Numbered from the stretch's first letter, positions 40,611-53,419 are shown. The stretch is 64,000 nucleotides of DNA from Jacaranda mimosifolia (GCA_018894105.1 CM032120.1:32138710-32202709); one strand, 5' to 3'. Made by a program: numbers and translations. Notes: a model not told the origin generated them from the letters alone.

Positions 40611-40628
40611 TGGTATCAAGAGTGAAAT
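40611..40628 (+). other. Primer-binding site of the copia element
   Basis: TGGTATCAAGAGTG follows the LTR directly. It matches the initiator tRNA-Met complement TGGTATCAGAGC apart from one inserted A and a last-base change, so it is slightly degenerate. Confidence 0.75.
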
Positions 40629-41081
40629 TTTAATCCCCTGCGCAGCCACTATCGCGCTTGTTCTCTACCACTCTGTTGTGACTGTGTTGCTGTTGTACGT
40701 TCTTATCTCTACTGTTGCTGCTGTGTTGCTACATTGCGACTGTTCTGTTGTTGCTGTGTTGCTGCTGTTTCTGCCATTGCTGCGTTGCTGCTATTCCTGC
40801 CACTGCTGCGTTCCTACTGTCCCTTCGTATCTTTTCAAAGTTCATTTCAGTTTTTTTCCCCCTAAATTAGGGTTACAGTCCATATATAAAGTCAGCCGCC
40901 AAGTTAGTCATCAAGTCAACATCCAGTTAGCCCCAAGTCAGTTGTCCAATCAGCACCACATCAACACTCTAAGTCAGCGCCACATCAGCATTTAAAAAAA
41001 AAAAGAAAAGAAAAGGGAAGGAATTTCTAATTTTTATCTCCCCATTAGTTCTCCCTTTTCTTTTGCAGGATATCTTTTTCT

Positions 41082-42130
41082 ATGGAAGCCAAAAGTCTTA
41101 TTCCTACTCCTCTCCAAATTACTAACCGAAAATTAAACGGTAGTAATTACTTCCAATGGTCTGTTGCAATAGAAGTTTTTCTTGGTGGTTTTGGGAAAGA
41201 CCATTATCTCATTGATGATCCTCTAGATGAGTCGGATACAAAGAGCATAGCTATTTGGAAACAAGAGGACCGTCAAATCATGTCTACCCTCTAGAATTCG
41301 ATGGAGCCCACTATTGCAGATTTAGGCATGAATTTCAGATGTAGCAAAAAAATTTGTGATCATCTTCGCAAAGTCTATAAGAGTAACTTATCCCGCATGT
41401 ATGATATCTCCGTCGAGTATCAGTCTCTACGCATGACCGGCACTAACCTTACCGATTATTATGCCAACTTTAGCCGTATCTGTGAAGAGCGAAATAGTCT
41501 CTTTCCTATCTCTACAGACATCGCCGCCATGCAACAACAGCGCATTCAACTCGATGTCTTTCAGTTTTTAGTAGGTCTACCATCGGAATATGAGCCTTTT
41601 CGTTCTCAAATTGTTGCAGGTTCTAAACTTCCTGACCTCGATGATGTCTACTCTCGCGCATTATGTTGCTCTAGCTATCGTCCTCCAAGCCTTCATATTG
41701 GTGAAAAGTCAGCATTAATCTCTAGTAACCGAGAAGGTGGCCACAACAATCGAGGAGGGGGGCCGAAACGGACGAGGTGGCATCCAAGGAGGTCGTAGAG
41801 TTACTTAAGGAGGTCGAATTGGAGGTCGGGGAAACCATGGTCGTGGTACTAATTATGCAAAGGAGTGCAGTTATTGCGGTCGCTTTAATCACACGAGGGA
41901 TCAATGTTGGGACTTGCATAGAAAACCCCCTCGACATGCCAACACAGTCTCTTCTGATGCTGTAAATCCCGAAACCTTTACATAATCCACACAACCCAAT
42001 AATGTGATATTATCCAAGGATGAGTATACAAAATTCCTGTAGTACCAGTCTGTTCAACAGGCCACTCTTCCTGTTGCGTCCATTGCCCAACTAGGTAAAT
42101 CCCATACTAGCTTCCTTTCTACTTCTCACA
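41082..42130 (+). pseudogene. copia gag with zinc knuckle
   Basis: The structural protein that packages element RNA. It starts at ATG 41082 (MEAKSLIPTPLQITNRKLNG) and has the copia Gag words NYFQWSVAIEVFL, WKQEDRQIMSTL and RMYDISVEYQSLRMTGTNLT. A TAG at 41292-41294 interrupts it. After a frameshift near 41770 the zinc knuckle CSYCGRFNHTRDQC (41866-41907, CX2CX4HX4C, complete) appears in another frame. Further stops lie near 41985 and 42043. The leader 40629-41081 is noncoding. Confidence 0.85.
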
Positions 42131-42135
42131 AATCT

Positions 42136-43460
42136 AACTCTTGGATACTTGATTCCGGCGCATCTGACCATATGACAGGTAACCCTAATATTTTCTTTTC
42201 TCTTCATATTTTTGAATCTTTACCTAATGTTGTCCTAGCTGATGGTTTTCAAACTAAAGTTTGCGGTATTGGTACTATACCTCAATCCCACTCCTTATCT
42301 CTCTCATCTGTACTTTACATTCCTCGTTTTCCTTTTAACCTAATGTCTGTTAATAAATTAATGAAACAACTTAACTGCTTAGTAACCTTTTTCCCAAAAT
42401 CTATGGTTATCCAGGATTTAAAGACGGGGAAGAAGATTGATGAAGGGCGTGAATCTAGGGGTCTTTATAAAGTCACTCCACCTTCTGCAACTGCCTGCCA
42501 AGTATATGCATCACCACTCCACATTCATTGTCGTTTTGGACACCCTTATCTCAACAAATTGAAGAAGTTAGCACCAGTCTTAAGTTATCTCAAGTTTATA
42601 GAATGTAAGTCATGTCAACTAGGTAAACACCATCGTGTGTCTTTTCCTCCTAGGCAAAATAAATGCTCTTTGCGTCCATTTGAGTTAGTTCATTCAAATG
42701 TATGGGGTCCATGTCGTGTCGTAACTACATTAGGTTTTTGCTATTTTGTTTCTTTTGTTGATGATTTTTCCCGAAACACTTGGATTTATTTAATGACTGA
42801 TCGTTCTGAGTTATTCTCTATTTTTTGTGCATTTTATGCTAAAGTTAAAACACAGTTTGGTATACCTATTCACATGCTTCGAAGTGACAATGATAAAGAA
42901 TATTTCTCACATAATTTTAACACTTTTATGAGTGACAATGGCATTATTCACCAATCCTCATGTTCTTACACCCCCAACAAAATGGAGTTGCTGAAAGAAA
43001 GAATAGACACTTGTTAGATATAGCTCGAACTATGATGTTTCATGCACATGTTCCTAAACATTTTTGGGGTGATGCAATTCTAACTGCGTGTTACTTAATT
43101 AATCGCATGCCCTCTTCTGTTTTAGGGAATATTTCTCCTCACACTCTGATTTTTCCTAATGAGCCTACTTTTAAGCTTCTTCTACACATTTTTGGGTGTG
43201 TTTGCTTTGTCCATCAGTTGGGTCCTAGTATTGACAAGTTAACTCCTCGTGCTACTAAATGTGTTTTCTTGGGATATTCTTGTACTCAAAAAGGGTATCG
43301 TTGCTATGATCCGGCTAGCAACGAGTTCATTACCAGTATTGAAGTCACTTTCTTTGAGTCTACACCCTTCTTTTCTGATTCTTATGCTTATTCTGATTTA
43401 GAGAAGTCTGTTACTCTTCCTATACCTATACCCTTACACTCGATTTCTGTGTCATCCTAA
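42136..43460 (+). pseudogene. copia protease and integrase
   Basis: SWILDSGASDHMTG (42139-42180) is the aspartic protease active site. Next come the integrase zinc region (HCRFGH near 42530, then CKSCQLGKH near 42605-42633), LVHSNVWGP near 42690 and MLRSDNDKEY near 42880. In the +0 frame after a one-base shift near 42975, QQNGVAERKNRHL carries the catalytic Glu. In the first catalytic motif the usual Asp (HSDVWGP) is Asn, so the enzyme would be inactive even without the frameshift. The reading closes at a stop near 43460. The linker 43461-43750 has further stops. Confidence 0.85.
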
Positions 43461-43493
43461 GAACGTCTCTCTCGTCCTAACTTATAGGTTTAT

Positions 43494-45263
43494 GTGCGAC
43501 GGACCGAATCTGTGCCTCTGGACTCACAGCCCTCAACCTCTGATTCTCCATCTTCAAATCCTCCTTCTGAGCCTTCGTCTGAGCCTACTACTGAATTGGA
43601 TATTCCTATTGCTCTTCGAAAAGGTAAACGTACTTGTACCTCTCATCCTATCTCTAATTTTGTTTCTTATACCTATTTATCACCCTCATTCTCTTCCTTT
43701 ATCTCCACTGTTGACTCTATTACTCTACTTAAGATACTTGATAAAGCGTTTGCCCATCCTGGTTGGAAAGCTGCAATGGATGAGGAGATATCTGCCTTAC
43801 ATCATAATGGTACTTAGGAACTTGTTCCTCTTCCTTCGGGTAAATCTATCGTTGGTTGCAAGTGGGTGTATGCTATCAAAGTTCACCCTAATGGCTCTCT
43901 TGATCGCCTTAAAGCTCGTCTTGTGGCCAAGGGATACACACAGATGTATGGTGTAGATTATGCTGACACATTTTCTCTAGTTGCGAAAATTACTTCCATC
44001 TGTTTGCTCATTTCTTTGGCTGCATCCTTCTCTTGGCAACTCCACCAATTGGACGTAAAAAATGCCTTCCTTCATGGTGACCTTATTGAAGAGGTATATA
44101 TGGAGCAACCTCTTGGGTATGTTGCTCAGGGGGAGTCTCGGCTATTGTGTCATCTTCAAAAATCATTGTATGGCCTAAAACAGTCTCCTCGTGCATGGTT
44201 TGGGCGATTCACTCAAGCTGTTATTACTTTTGGCATGAAACAATGTCCTATCAATCACTCCATCTTCCATATGCGTACATTAATCGGTATAATCATTTTG
44301 ATTGTATATGTTGATGATATTGTTATCACTGGGGATGACAACATTGGAATACAAAAGTTAAAGGCATTTTTGCATTCTCAATTTCAAACTAAAGATATGG
44401 GGCAGTTGAAATACTTCTTAGGTATTGAAGTTGCTAGATCACAAATGGGTATTGTTCTTTTCCAGCGCAAGTACACACTTGATTTGTTATCAGATACTGG
44501 CATGTTAGGGACCAAACCAGTGGATTCCCCTATGGAGGCAAACGTCAAACTTTCTGACACTCAAGGAGAATTATTGACTAATCCAGAGCGAATTTGGAGA
44601 TTAGTTGGGAAGTTGAACTATTTGACCGTTACTCGACCAGATATATCATTTGCAGTTAGTGTTGTTAGTCAATTCCTTAATTTTCCTCGAACCAGTCACC
44701 GGGATGCAGTCATGAGAATATTGAGATACTTAAAAAAGTCACCGGGCATGGGATTGTTGTACAAGAATCATGGACATCTCAACGTTGTAGGATACACTGA
44801 TGCAGACTATGTTGGATCATCATCTGATAGAAGATCTACATCAGGGTATTGTGTTTTCATTGGAGGTAATTTAATCTCGTGGAAAAGTAAGAAGCAAAGT
44901 GTGGTGTCACGATCAAATGCTGAAGCAGAATACCGGGGCATGGCATATACTACTTGTGAATTAGTTTGGTTGAAACATATTTTGGAAGAACTTGGGCTTG
45001 CACGAGCCCAACCTATACAACTAGTATGTGACAACCAAGCTGCAATTCATATAGCAAACAACCCAGTATTCCAAGAGCGGACGAAGCATATTGAAGTGGA
45101 TTGTCACTTTGTACGAGAGAAAGTATTGCAAAACATCATCAATACCTCACATGTGCAGTCTAATGATCAATTAGCTGATTTATTTACTAAAGCACTAAAT
45201 GGGCCTAGAATGAAATATATTTGTAACAAGCTTGGAGCATATGATATATTTTCTCCAGCTTGA
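43494..45263 (+). pseudogene. copia reverse transcriptase and RNase H
   Basis: In one frame from 43494 with a single stop (TAG at about 43815, where NGT is followed by ELVPLPSG; usually Trp). From 43866 it is open to 45263 (465 aa). Blocks seen are: [78 protein letters not shown], the active site [10 protein letters not shown] (about 44305-44335), and the RNase H words [20 protein letters not shown] and [17 protein letters not shown]. Catalytic Asp pairs are present. It would make cDNA from element RNA. Confidence 0.93.
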
Positions 45264-45270
45264 GGGGGAG
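45261..45270 (+). other. Polypurine tract of the copia element
   Basis: TGAGGGGGAG lies directly before the 3' LTR. It is the priming site for the second DNA strand. Confidence 0.9.
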
Positions 45271-45465
45271 TGTGGAAAATATGATACACATATGGTAAAT
45301 TAGTGGTGTGTGTTGAGTGTTATTTTAGGTATAGATATATTTACCATGTATTCACACTTACCATGTATTGTAACTTGTGAATAGTATAAATATTACCTCC
45401 TTGTCAGTCATATATTTAGACTGACACAATTATGCAATTCTTCAATATGTATAACATAGTTCACA
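45271..45465 (+). repeat. 3' LTR of the copia element
   Basis: It is identical to the 5' LTR except for four substitutions counted by eye. It is flanked by AATAG, after which the element C sequence resumes. Confidence 0.95.
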
Positions 45466-46556
45466 AATAGGATATGAAGAAGCCACGCTTTCTCTATCAT
45501 TTTCTTCATCCATTTGAGTTCGTGTGAAGATAATGATTTGTAGTTTAACTTTCAAGGTTCTACCACATGATATATTCAAAATAGAGCACCATTTCATGCG
45601 TGAAGGAATTGAACTCCTAAGCTTTTTCGGCTTGCTAACCCACTCAGGTGCTTTGGAATTTTAGATGAATTCAATCTCCAATTACAGGTTCTTTTATGCC
45701 GCCACTTTCCAAGTCTATTGAAAACTGAGATTCGCGAGACTTCTACCCTATTTTCATTGAAAATAGCATTTGTTGATGAAAATTTCTCTCCAACTACATG
45801 ATTACTGCTAGCTCTCCTAATCACAATTCGAATAGGATTCTGAGGAACAAATCCAAGTGCCGTTCGAGAGAGCTTTGAACACCGTGACCTTTTTTCTTCA
45901 ACATCTTTTGGTAGTATTAAGTCCATATGTTTATTTACTAGAAGCTTCTGCGGGAGAGTTTTCCCAAGATGGAACGTTCTTGTGGATTATATCTGGCTTT
46001 GACAAGAAGTTTATAGGCTTTTGGATCAAAACAATTCTCATTTTGGAGCTACAAAGATTCTCCATGTTACTTCTCGGCTCCTTGAGTTGCACGAACAAAC
46101 CCTTTTAGGGGCTGAAGAGATGACTTCTTTACATTAAGCTTGGTTAGAGAACATGTTAGTTATTTCAATGATTTAGATCCTACGAGAGGTAACTCACTCT
46201 TTACATGATCTTTATTACTGCATCCTGGAGTCAAGTTTTTAACATTGTTTCCTCCATCAAGATCATCTTGTTGCTTGGATTCCTCTTGTTCTTTGGCTTT
46301 GATAGTTTTCATACTTTCGATGTAGTATTTGGCATCTGCTAAGTATGATTCAACTTCAATGAAAGGTTTGCTATCTCCAAGCACTTTTTTTATCATACCT
46401 TTCGGCAATACTTGAAACATTAATGTCAAGTAGAGGGAACTACACCATTTTCATGTAACTAGAGTCTGCCCAAAAGCATATTATATGATATCTTGGCGTC
46501 TTTGACATGAAATAATGCGGTTGACCACATATCATCCATCAATAGCTTTATCCTTA

Positions 46557-46880
46557 TTATTCCAAGAGCCCTTTACCCCATTGATTTAATCTTTGGATCA
46601 TCAGATGACTATTTGTCAGTTCATTCGTGGAGATTCCTAAATCTTTCATTATACACAATGGCAAGATATTGACTGCAGAGCCTTCATCAATTAAAATTCT
46701 ATTTATTTTTTGCTCACGAGCATAGCCACATATAAATAATGGTCTATTGTGGGGCTTAGAGCCAAGCAACAAGTCTTCATCAATGAAAGTTATTGACAAC
46801 GTGCACTCCTTAGTTACATCATGATTTTCTTCATCAGCTAAACATGCTTCACTAGAGGAAACCATTTTTTCACTTATCAT
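46557..46880 (-). pseudogene. Element C aspartic protease
   Basis: The - strand product contains RPLFICGYAREQKINRILID followed by EGSAVNILPLCIMKDLGIST. The usual active site in this family is D-G/S-G-S; here Asp is followed by Glu-Gly-Ser-Ala. It lies between gag and reverse transcriptase and would have cut the polyprotein. Downstream (46556-45471), fragments of the protease-RT linker continue in broken frames up to the copia insertion. Confidence 0.75.
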
Positions 46881-46924
46881 GTTGCACGCAATGTCAGTGT
46901 AGTGATCACCAAGTACATCCTTTT

Positions 46925-48539
46925 CAATCTCGATAGTAGCAATGATTTGAATCTACATTATCCTCCTCAAGTGAGATTTTCCCTTGTCGAGCCAATTGCA
47001 TCACTTTGTCTTTGAATATGAAGTAGTCATGGATTAGGTAACCCACCAATCGATGGTACTTGCAATACTTTAGGTCATCAATTTTCCCAGCTTCTTCGGG
47101 TCGCTTCATTTCAGGTAATTCAATAAAATTTGTATTTAACAAATCATCGAATATTCTAGAGACATCAGAATTGAGGAACAAATATATCTTAGCCTACATC
47201 TCCTTCAGAGTTAATTTTCTATGTCCTTTTTCTTGGGAGACATTCTTCTTTTCATCATTTGTGATTTCTACTTTTGTACAAAACTTGATGGGTGTTGTAT
47301 TCACCGCCATAGCTAAGATACTTTGGGTTTTAGCAAGAGGTTTGCCTCTTTTCTTAAATTCTTGCTTTTCTTTAGACTTACGAGGCTCTTGAACTAGTGG
47401 CCCTTCTATTTCGCTAGCAAACATGCCTAACTCCATATCATGAGCTCAAGCATCCAACTTTTCAAATGTTTTGGGCTAAATTCCTTGCAAAATATATTGG
47501 AGTCCCCAGTGCATCCCTTGAATGCACATCTCGATGGCTGAAGCCTCAGATAATCAATCTTTGCAATTAACGCTTAAGTTTCTTTAGCAATTGATGTAGT
47601 CAATAACTGGTTATTCTTTCCATTGGCGATAGTTTAAAAGTTTAATCATATCGACTGCCCTTCAAGTATTGTAAAAGCGATTGAGAAATTCTTGCTCCAA
47701 TTGCCCCCATCTATCAATTGAGCATGCTTCTAGGTCAGTGTACTAATAAAAAGCATTGCCTTTCAAAGATCGAACAAACTGCTTAATTAGGTGATCTCCA
47801 TACGTGCCAGCATTATTACAAGTTTCAATGAAATGAGCCACATATTGTTTTGGATTGCCTTTGCCATCAAATTGCTGAAACTTTAGTGGTTGATAACCAG
47901 TTAGCATCTTTAAGTTGTCAATCCTTTGAGTATATGGCTTGGAATAAGTCATAAATGACTTAGAGCTTCCTTCAAACTTGTCTTTGATAGTTCCCATGAT
48001 AAACTCTCTTCGTGGTCGACAGGAATTAGTCCATAAGTGGAAACTTGTAGTTCTTTTGTTGCAAGCTTCTCATTTTCAATTGGCTGCCTCTTTGTAAATG
48101 TTTCGCCTTTATCTTCAACCTCTATTTATTTCTCCATCACGCGAATAGTTTCAGCATTATCCACCTTGTTCATCATTGTGGAGATTTGAGAATCTTGCTC
48201 TTGGACATGCTTTGCCAGCCTTTCAATAATCTTCATTAAATTAGCAATTTGTACATGCAAAGTTGTAGCACTTGTCACCATCACTAGCTCTATGCTTGAG
48301 GAACTTGAGGTTGAGCGAGGAGTGGATGTTGTTGATTCTTTCTTTTAGTCTCCACCACCTTTGTTAGTGTCAATAGAATGCAGCAATGTCTTTTCCACAT
48401 CTTCAAGTGAAGGATTTACCTCCAAAGATGATTGCGACTTTTTGGACATACTCTTTGTGGTGATGCCAACACTTCTTACTCTAGGATTTATGGAATTTGA
48501 TGTAGTCATTTTCAATGCAGCAGTCTTGTTGGTGACCAT
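46925..48539 (-). pseudogene. Element C gag
   Basis: It starts at the ATG at 48539 (MVTNKTAALKMTTSNSINPR), which is 68 bases after the LTR. The Gag core is at 47997-47700 (TGYQPLKFQQFDGKGNPKQY, then QFVRSLKGNAFYWYTDL across a frame change). A region near 47080-46970 contains CKYHRLVGYLIHDYFIFKDK, which resembles the Cys/His motif of Tat-type Gag. Stops and frameshifts occur throughout. It would have formed the RNA-packaging particle. Confidence 0.75.
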
Positions 48540-48584
48540 GATACTTCAATCTTGATAAAGGAAATAGATGAGAGGTAGAGATTG

Positions 48585-48606
48585 TCTCACTCGGCGTGCC
48601 AAAATT
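48585..48606 (-). other. Primer-binding site of element C (tRNA not identified)
   Basis: The - strand reads TTTTGGCACGCCGAGTGAGA right after the 5' LTR. TGGCACGCCGAG would pair with a tRNA ending in CCA, but I cannot name the tRNA with confidence. It is not the initiator Met site used by the other two elements. Confidence 0.6.
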
Positions 48607-49431
48607 TGTAACAACAAATTTCTTGTCTGGAAAAACTAAAATTACAGAACAAGAAAAATTGTATAAATAAAATAAAATTAAAATCTATCAACTGTGGATT
48701 CGATCTCTAGTCTAATCATCTGGTTCTTCCCTTCCAAATATGATCTTGAATTTAATGAGCTCCGCGAAAAATGCCTTGAACGCCGTGGATTTCCTTAAAT
48801 TTGATTTGAATAAAATAACATCAATTCGAGGGTTTCGCACCTTAATCTCAAATCAAACTCCAAAAATATGAGTTTTGCGAAGAATGCCTTGAACGTCATG
48901 GATCTCCTTGAATAAAAATAACGCTAATTCGAGGGTTTCACACCTTAATTTCGAATCAAACGCTAGAAATATATAAGTTCTTCAAAGAACGCCTTGAACG
49001 TCGTGGATCTTCTTGAATTTGTTTGAGAGAATTACTGGATTTCTTCAAAGTTTCTCTCATCTGCTGGAATTTTTGTTGTCTCAAATGAGTTGGAATCACC
49101 TTTTTATATAGGTATATAATGGGAGATTTCTAGATTAACTTGAACTCCTTCAATGATTATCTGGTTGATAAGATAATATCAATATCAAGAAATAATATCA
49201 AATATCTTTGATTTGATTGGTCCATAGATATAGACACTCCATCTTTGACACTTGTCAATATTTGATTTGAGTATAAAATAAATACTAAATCATTAATTAA
49301 AATTAACCATTTATATTTTGGAATTAAATTTAATAAATTCCAAAATATAAATAGAAAATTTTAAATTAATATCTAGCATATTATTTTACATGTATCACTT
49401 CTCAATTAGATTAAAACTAATTTAATCTACA
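48607..49431 (-). repeat. 5' LTR of element C (825 bp)
   Basis: It aligns with 28813-29632 throughout, including the internal tandem units and the TATA region (about 49098-49120). It is followed by the ATTCC target duplication. Confidence 0.9.
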
Positions 49432-49502
49432 ATTCCTAACTAAACAACAAATATCAATTTTCATTTATCCTTTTTTTTTCATTAAAGGATATCTTAGTTA
49501 CT

Positions 49503-50815
49503 TTTATGTTTATGATAATATTATCATCGATTGAAGTAAAAAATAAATACAATTATCCAATTTTATCATTCATCTTATCCCACCAAGTAAATGTAATTTA
49601 GAAAGTGTCGTAATCCTTAACTCCATCCCTCATTTCATTCATCATTTATCATAACATATGTCCAAGTAAACATGTCCTTAGTTAGGGTTGTAAACAGATA
49701 TTAAACAGTACGGATACACTGTATCTGTATCCGATGGATATTTTTTAGTAACATCCGAATTCTTATCTGCCGAACATTAACTGAATTTGGATATATTCGT
49801 ATCCGATTATAATTATTATGATACATTCATTTATAAATATCTAAATATTCGTTTACAAATATACGAATATCCGAATCCGTTAACTTGTAATAAAATGCAA
49901 ATTTTTTCTAATAAATTTCATTAAAAATAAAGTTTACTATTTTATTATAGAATTAAAATATTAATTAATCTTGACTTAGTTATTTTTTTAATAATGATTG
50001 ACTTTATGATTAATTAGTATTAATCAAATGACACCAATATACATTAATTATAAAGGCAAGCAACAATAATTCTATGTTGATTAATTTTATCGTTCATATA
50101 TTAATTTTTCAATTTTTTTTCTTGATTTAGTAGTGTTTAATTATCATTACTACCATTTATCAATTCCTCATAATCCTTAACTACTAATTTTTTCTTATTA
50201 ATTCTTTAATTACTAATTTATACTTATATTCACTTATATATAGATTATGAGATTTCATATTGGAAAAATGAAAATAAATTATTACGTATAGTAATATATT
50301 ATATATGATGATTTTTTAAAATATTATTTATATATTAAAATGCATGAAAAATTAGAATATATTATATATAATAATTTTTTAATTATTATTTATTGGATAT
50401 GGATAACAAATTTAATTAAATTATGGATAATCGAATATATAAATATATCCAATGGATATGTATTCGAAGTGGATATTAAACGGATCGGATAGGTAATTAC
50501 CATATTCGTATCCGCTTACAGTTGAATATCTATTAATTGAATACGGATAATATTCGCTTTAAATGGATACAGATAATATGTCCTATAAACAGATTTGGAT
50601 GCGAATGGTAAACGAATTTTCGAATATCCATTTACAGCCCTATCCTTAGTGATCTAGGATGAAAAGTGATGGGATGAAATGAGGGATGGAGTGTAAGATT
50701 AGGATACTTTTATATTTTTTAAATTATATTTATTTTGTGAGATAATATAAATGATAAATATGAATAATTATATTAATTGTTACTTTGATGGATGATAATA
50801 TGGGATAAACTTTAA
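49503..50815. mobile_element. Foldback/MITE with about 170-bp arms, split by a hAT-type element
   Basis: Bases 49503-49660 and 50660-50815 are inverted copies of each other (for example CTCCATCCCTCATTTCAT at 49620 and ATGAAATGAGGGATGGAG at 50676) with about three quarters of positions matching by eye. Without the nested element it would be about 0.35 kb and fold into a hairpin. The exact ends and target duplication could not be fixed. No coding capacity. Confidence 0.55.
49683..50642. mobile_element. hAT-type non-autonomous element (960 bp)
   Basis: The ends are TAGGGTTGTAAACAGATA and TATCCATTTACAGCCCTA, inverted, with the perfect 8-bp duplication TCCTTAGT on both sides (49675-49682, 50643-50650). 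The interior repeats ATCCGAAT/ATTCGGAT-like words and is strongly AT-rich. No coding capacity. It sits in the loop of the foldback element. Confidence 0.9.
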
Positions 50816-50830
50816 AAGACCAAAATTCGG

Positions 50831-52079
50831 TAGGGGCGGTAATTTGGGTGGGTTCGGGTTGGACTAAAGTGGGGTTATAACATTAATTTTCCCAACTAGA
50901 TGACAACCTGAAAATGCTTAACTCTAACCCAACCTCATTCATATCAGGTCAAGTTTGGGTCGACCTGATTTTTGTTAGGTCAATCCGCCAATTCAAATCC
51001 ACCCAATCCAACCTGCCAACCTGATTTAAATAATTATTTCAAATATTTGTTTTAATTTTTAGAAACTTTTTGGTACTTTTTATTTTTTAATTCTATCTAT
51101 TCTTAATTATTAATAAATTAAAATAGAAGTAAGGAGTTCTCATCATAAATTCGCAATAGCAGCTTTCTAAATTTTTTTAATTGAACCACATAATATATTA
51201 ATTTTAGGACTTTCTTCCCTTTCATTTTTTAGTATCTTTCAATGTTATAAAAATATTGAAATCACAAAGTATCTTATTTTTAAACATAGCATACTTTTTA
51301 AAGTTTTATTCACCTGCTTTATTTAATTTTTGCATCTTTTGTATCAATCAAATTGTCTCTTTTAACTTCTTAAAATGATATTATTTTTTTACTTTTTATT
51401 GATTCGATTAAGTAGCACTTAAATCAATAAAAATATATCATCATGCAAAAAAGTAAACAAGTATTTTAATTGGACATATAATTTATTATAAAAATTTGCT
51501 TGAATCTTTTGAATCTTTTATAACGTATCAAGAAAGAATTCTTGTTTATTTATATATGCAAAATCTTGCATTGTATAAAGCTTAAGAAAAATTTCTAAGA
51601 CAATTCAGTAGTCAAAGCAGTATTTTGTCAACATTTTGCAGAACAATTTTCATATCCGCTTGGATACCCAAAAACAACCATTACAAGCAGTATAAAATTA
51701 TAATTATCCATCCTATGTATTTGTGAAAATAAATAAGACCGAAAAATACTAAAGTAGTAATTTTGATATTGCTAAAGTTCAAATTTTCAAGTTTTATTTT
51801 GTTATTTTATATTTTTACTCCTAAAAAATTTAAATTTTATTTATTTAATTCGGGTTGGATCGAGTTAGTTCAGGTTGTTTCGAGTTGTCATGTGACCTAA
51901 AATCAAATTTTAGGTTGTTTGTATAACCTAAAATTCAACATAACCCAACCCATTTTATTTGGGTTCTTATTCGTGTCAACCTTATTGGACATGAATCCAA
52001 AATAGGTCGACCTAAACCCAATTTTTTCATGTCGAACTAATGTCGGGTTATCATGTTGTGTTGGAAATTGCCATCCCTA
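50831..52079. mobile_element. hAT-like non-autonomous repeat (1249 bp)
   Basis: It starts TAGGGGCGGTAATTTGGGTG and ends GGAAATTGCCATCCCTA, an imperfect inverted repeat of the same type as the elements at 34903 and 49683. Flanks AAATTCGG and AAAGTTCC do not form a convincing duplication. The interior is AT-rich with GGGTT-rich ends. Confidence 0.5.
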
Positions 52080-52894
52080 AAAGTTCCCTTTAAATAAAAA
52101 AAATAAAAAAGAGAAATGTGATCCTTCATTGTCCCTTTTTAAAAAAAAAAAAAAAATTTCAAAACAAATTCCATTCATTTATGGAAAAGTAGGTACAACC
52201 TCCCCCATCATAAATCCATTCTCCTTTTCTTTTAGCAAATTTGCAAGACATAGAGAATCAAGTACAGACTCCACCGTATCTACTCTTTTTTCTTTTAGCA
52301 AAGCCGCCTGACACCCCCCCACTGGTCACTACCCCTTCCCCACATGTCGTGTCACAGTCATGAGATGTTGAAGCTGTTATACGAGAAATCGACATGGCCA
52401 TAGTGGAGAGAGAATAGGACTAGGGTGGTAGAAGCGGCCGGACTAATGGGTCAACGAGACGGTGAATGAGTGGTGGGTAAGGGTGGCGAGCTAAAGTCGT
52501 AGTGTTCTGAGGGTTTCAGGTTAAAATAGTCATTTTTTAATCCCATTAGCCCAAATTCCTTGGATATTCCCATCCTTTCTCAATGGCCTGATGCTTGATC
52601 CACCCTCACCTTCAACAATGGTGGGCTTCCTCCTCTTGTTTGCTACTTATTTAATACCAAAATGATTGAATTACCCTGAAATAAAATAAAATTTTAAATA
52701 ATTATTTATTTTTATTTTATTATTACCTTTTATCTTTCTTTTTTTTTTTTTTTTTAGTTTTTTGATTTTCATATTATTCCCTTCTTTGTATCAACCGTTC
52801 GTTTTCTGAAAGTGAATGGTCTAGATTAATCAGACTTATATATTTTATAAAGAAAATATGAAAAATATATTTTTATATATATACATATATACAT

Positions 52895-53376
52895 ATTATA
52901 TATAAAAATATATAATATTATTTATTACACACCCCACCCCCCACGCCCCACCACCATCCCCCCATCCCAAAAACATGATTGCCATGGCAGCCCGCGAGTT
53001 GGCCGTACCTGGTCAGGTATGGATCTAGCCAAGTTTGGCCATTAGTCACCATGGCTGACCGCATCTCGCTATGATATGCCGATAGCCTTTTTCTAAAAAA
53101 ATATATTTATATATATACTTTCTACACACACACATATATATATTGTATTATATCCATATATATATATATATTGCTCCCCCCATCTATACCCCCCCAACCC
53201 ATCCCCATTCCTCCATCCCCCTAAAAAACATGGTAGCCATGGCAGCCCGCAAACTAGCTATAATTGGCCAGATCTGGATCTGGCCAGGTTTGGCCATCGA
53301 CCACCATGGTTGGCTGCATCCAATCAATGACTTTTTAAAAAAAAAAGGTTATATTTATATATATATATACACACTT

Positions 53377-53419
<43 letters not shown>

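Larger units (their letters stand above)
40416..45465 (+). mobile_element. Ty1/copia retrotransposon, both ends intact (5050 bp)
   Basis: Two 195-bp LTRs (40416-40610, 45271-45465) with TG...CA ends differ at four positions by my count, about 2%. This points to a recent insertion compared with the host element C. Flanks AATAA (40411-40415) and AATAG (45466-45470) match at four of five bases. Between them are a primer-binding site, gag, protease, integrase, reverse transcriptase and RNase H in copia order, and a polypurine tract. Frameshifts near 41770 and 42975 and several stops make it non-autonomous now, although the reverse transcriptase-RNase H part (43866-45263) is fully open. Confidence 0.95.
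28813..49431 (-). mobile_element. Tat-lineage Ty3/gypsy retrotransposon C, with nested insertions
   Basis: Two related LTRs (28813-29632 and 48607-49431) are flanked by the perfect 5-bp duplication ATTCC (28808-28812, 49432-49436). On the - strand the order is LTR, primer-binding site, gag, protease, reverse transcriptase, a second RNase H, integrase, minisatellite, antisense gene, LTR. A second RNase H, an extra region after integrase with tandem repeats and an antisense ORF together mark the Tat lineage. The total is 20.6 kb, but removing the copia element, two hAT-type elements and a solo LTR leaves roughly 13.4 kb. All its coding regions are broken by stops and frameshifts, so it is dead. 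Confidence 0.9.
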
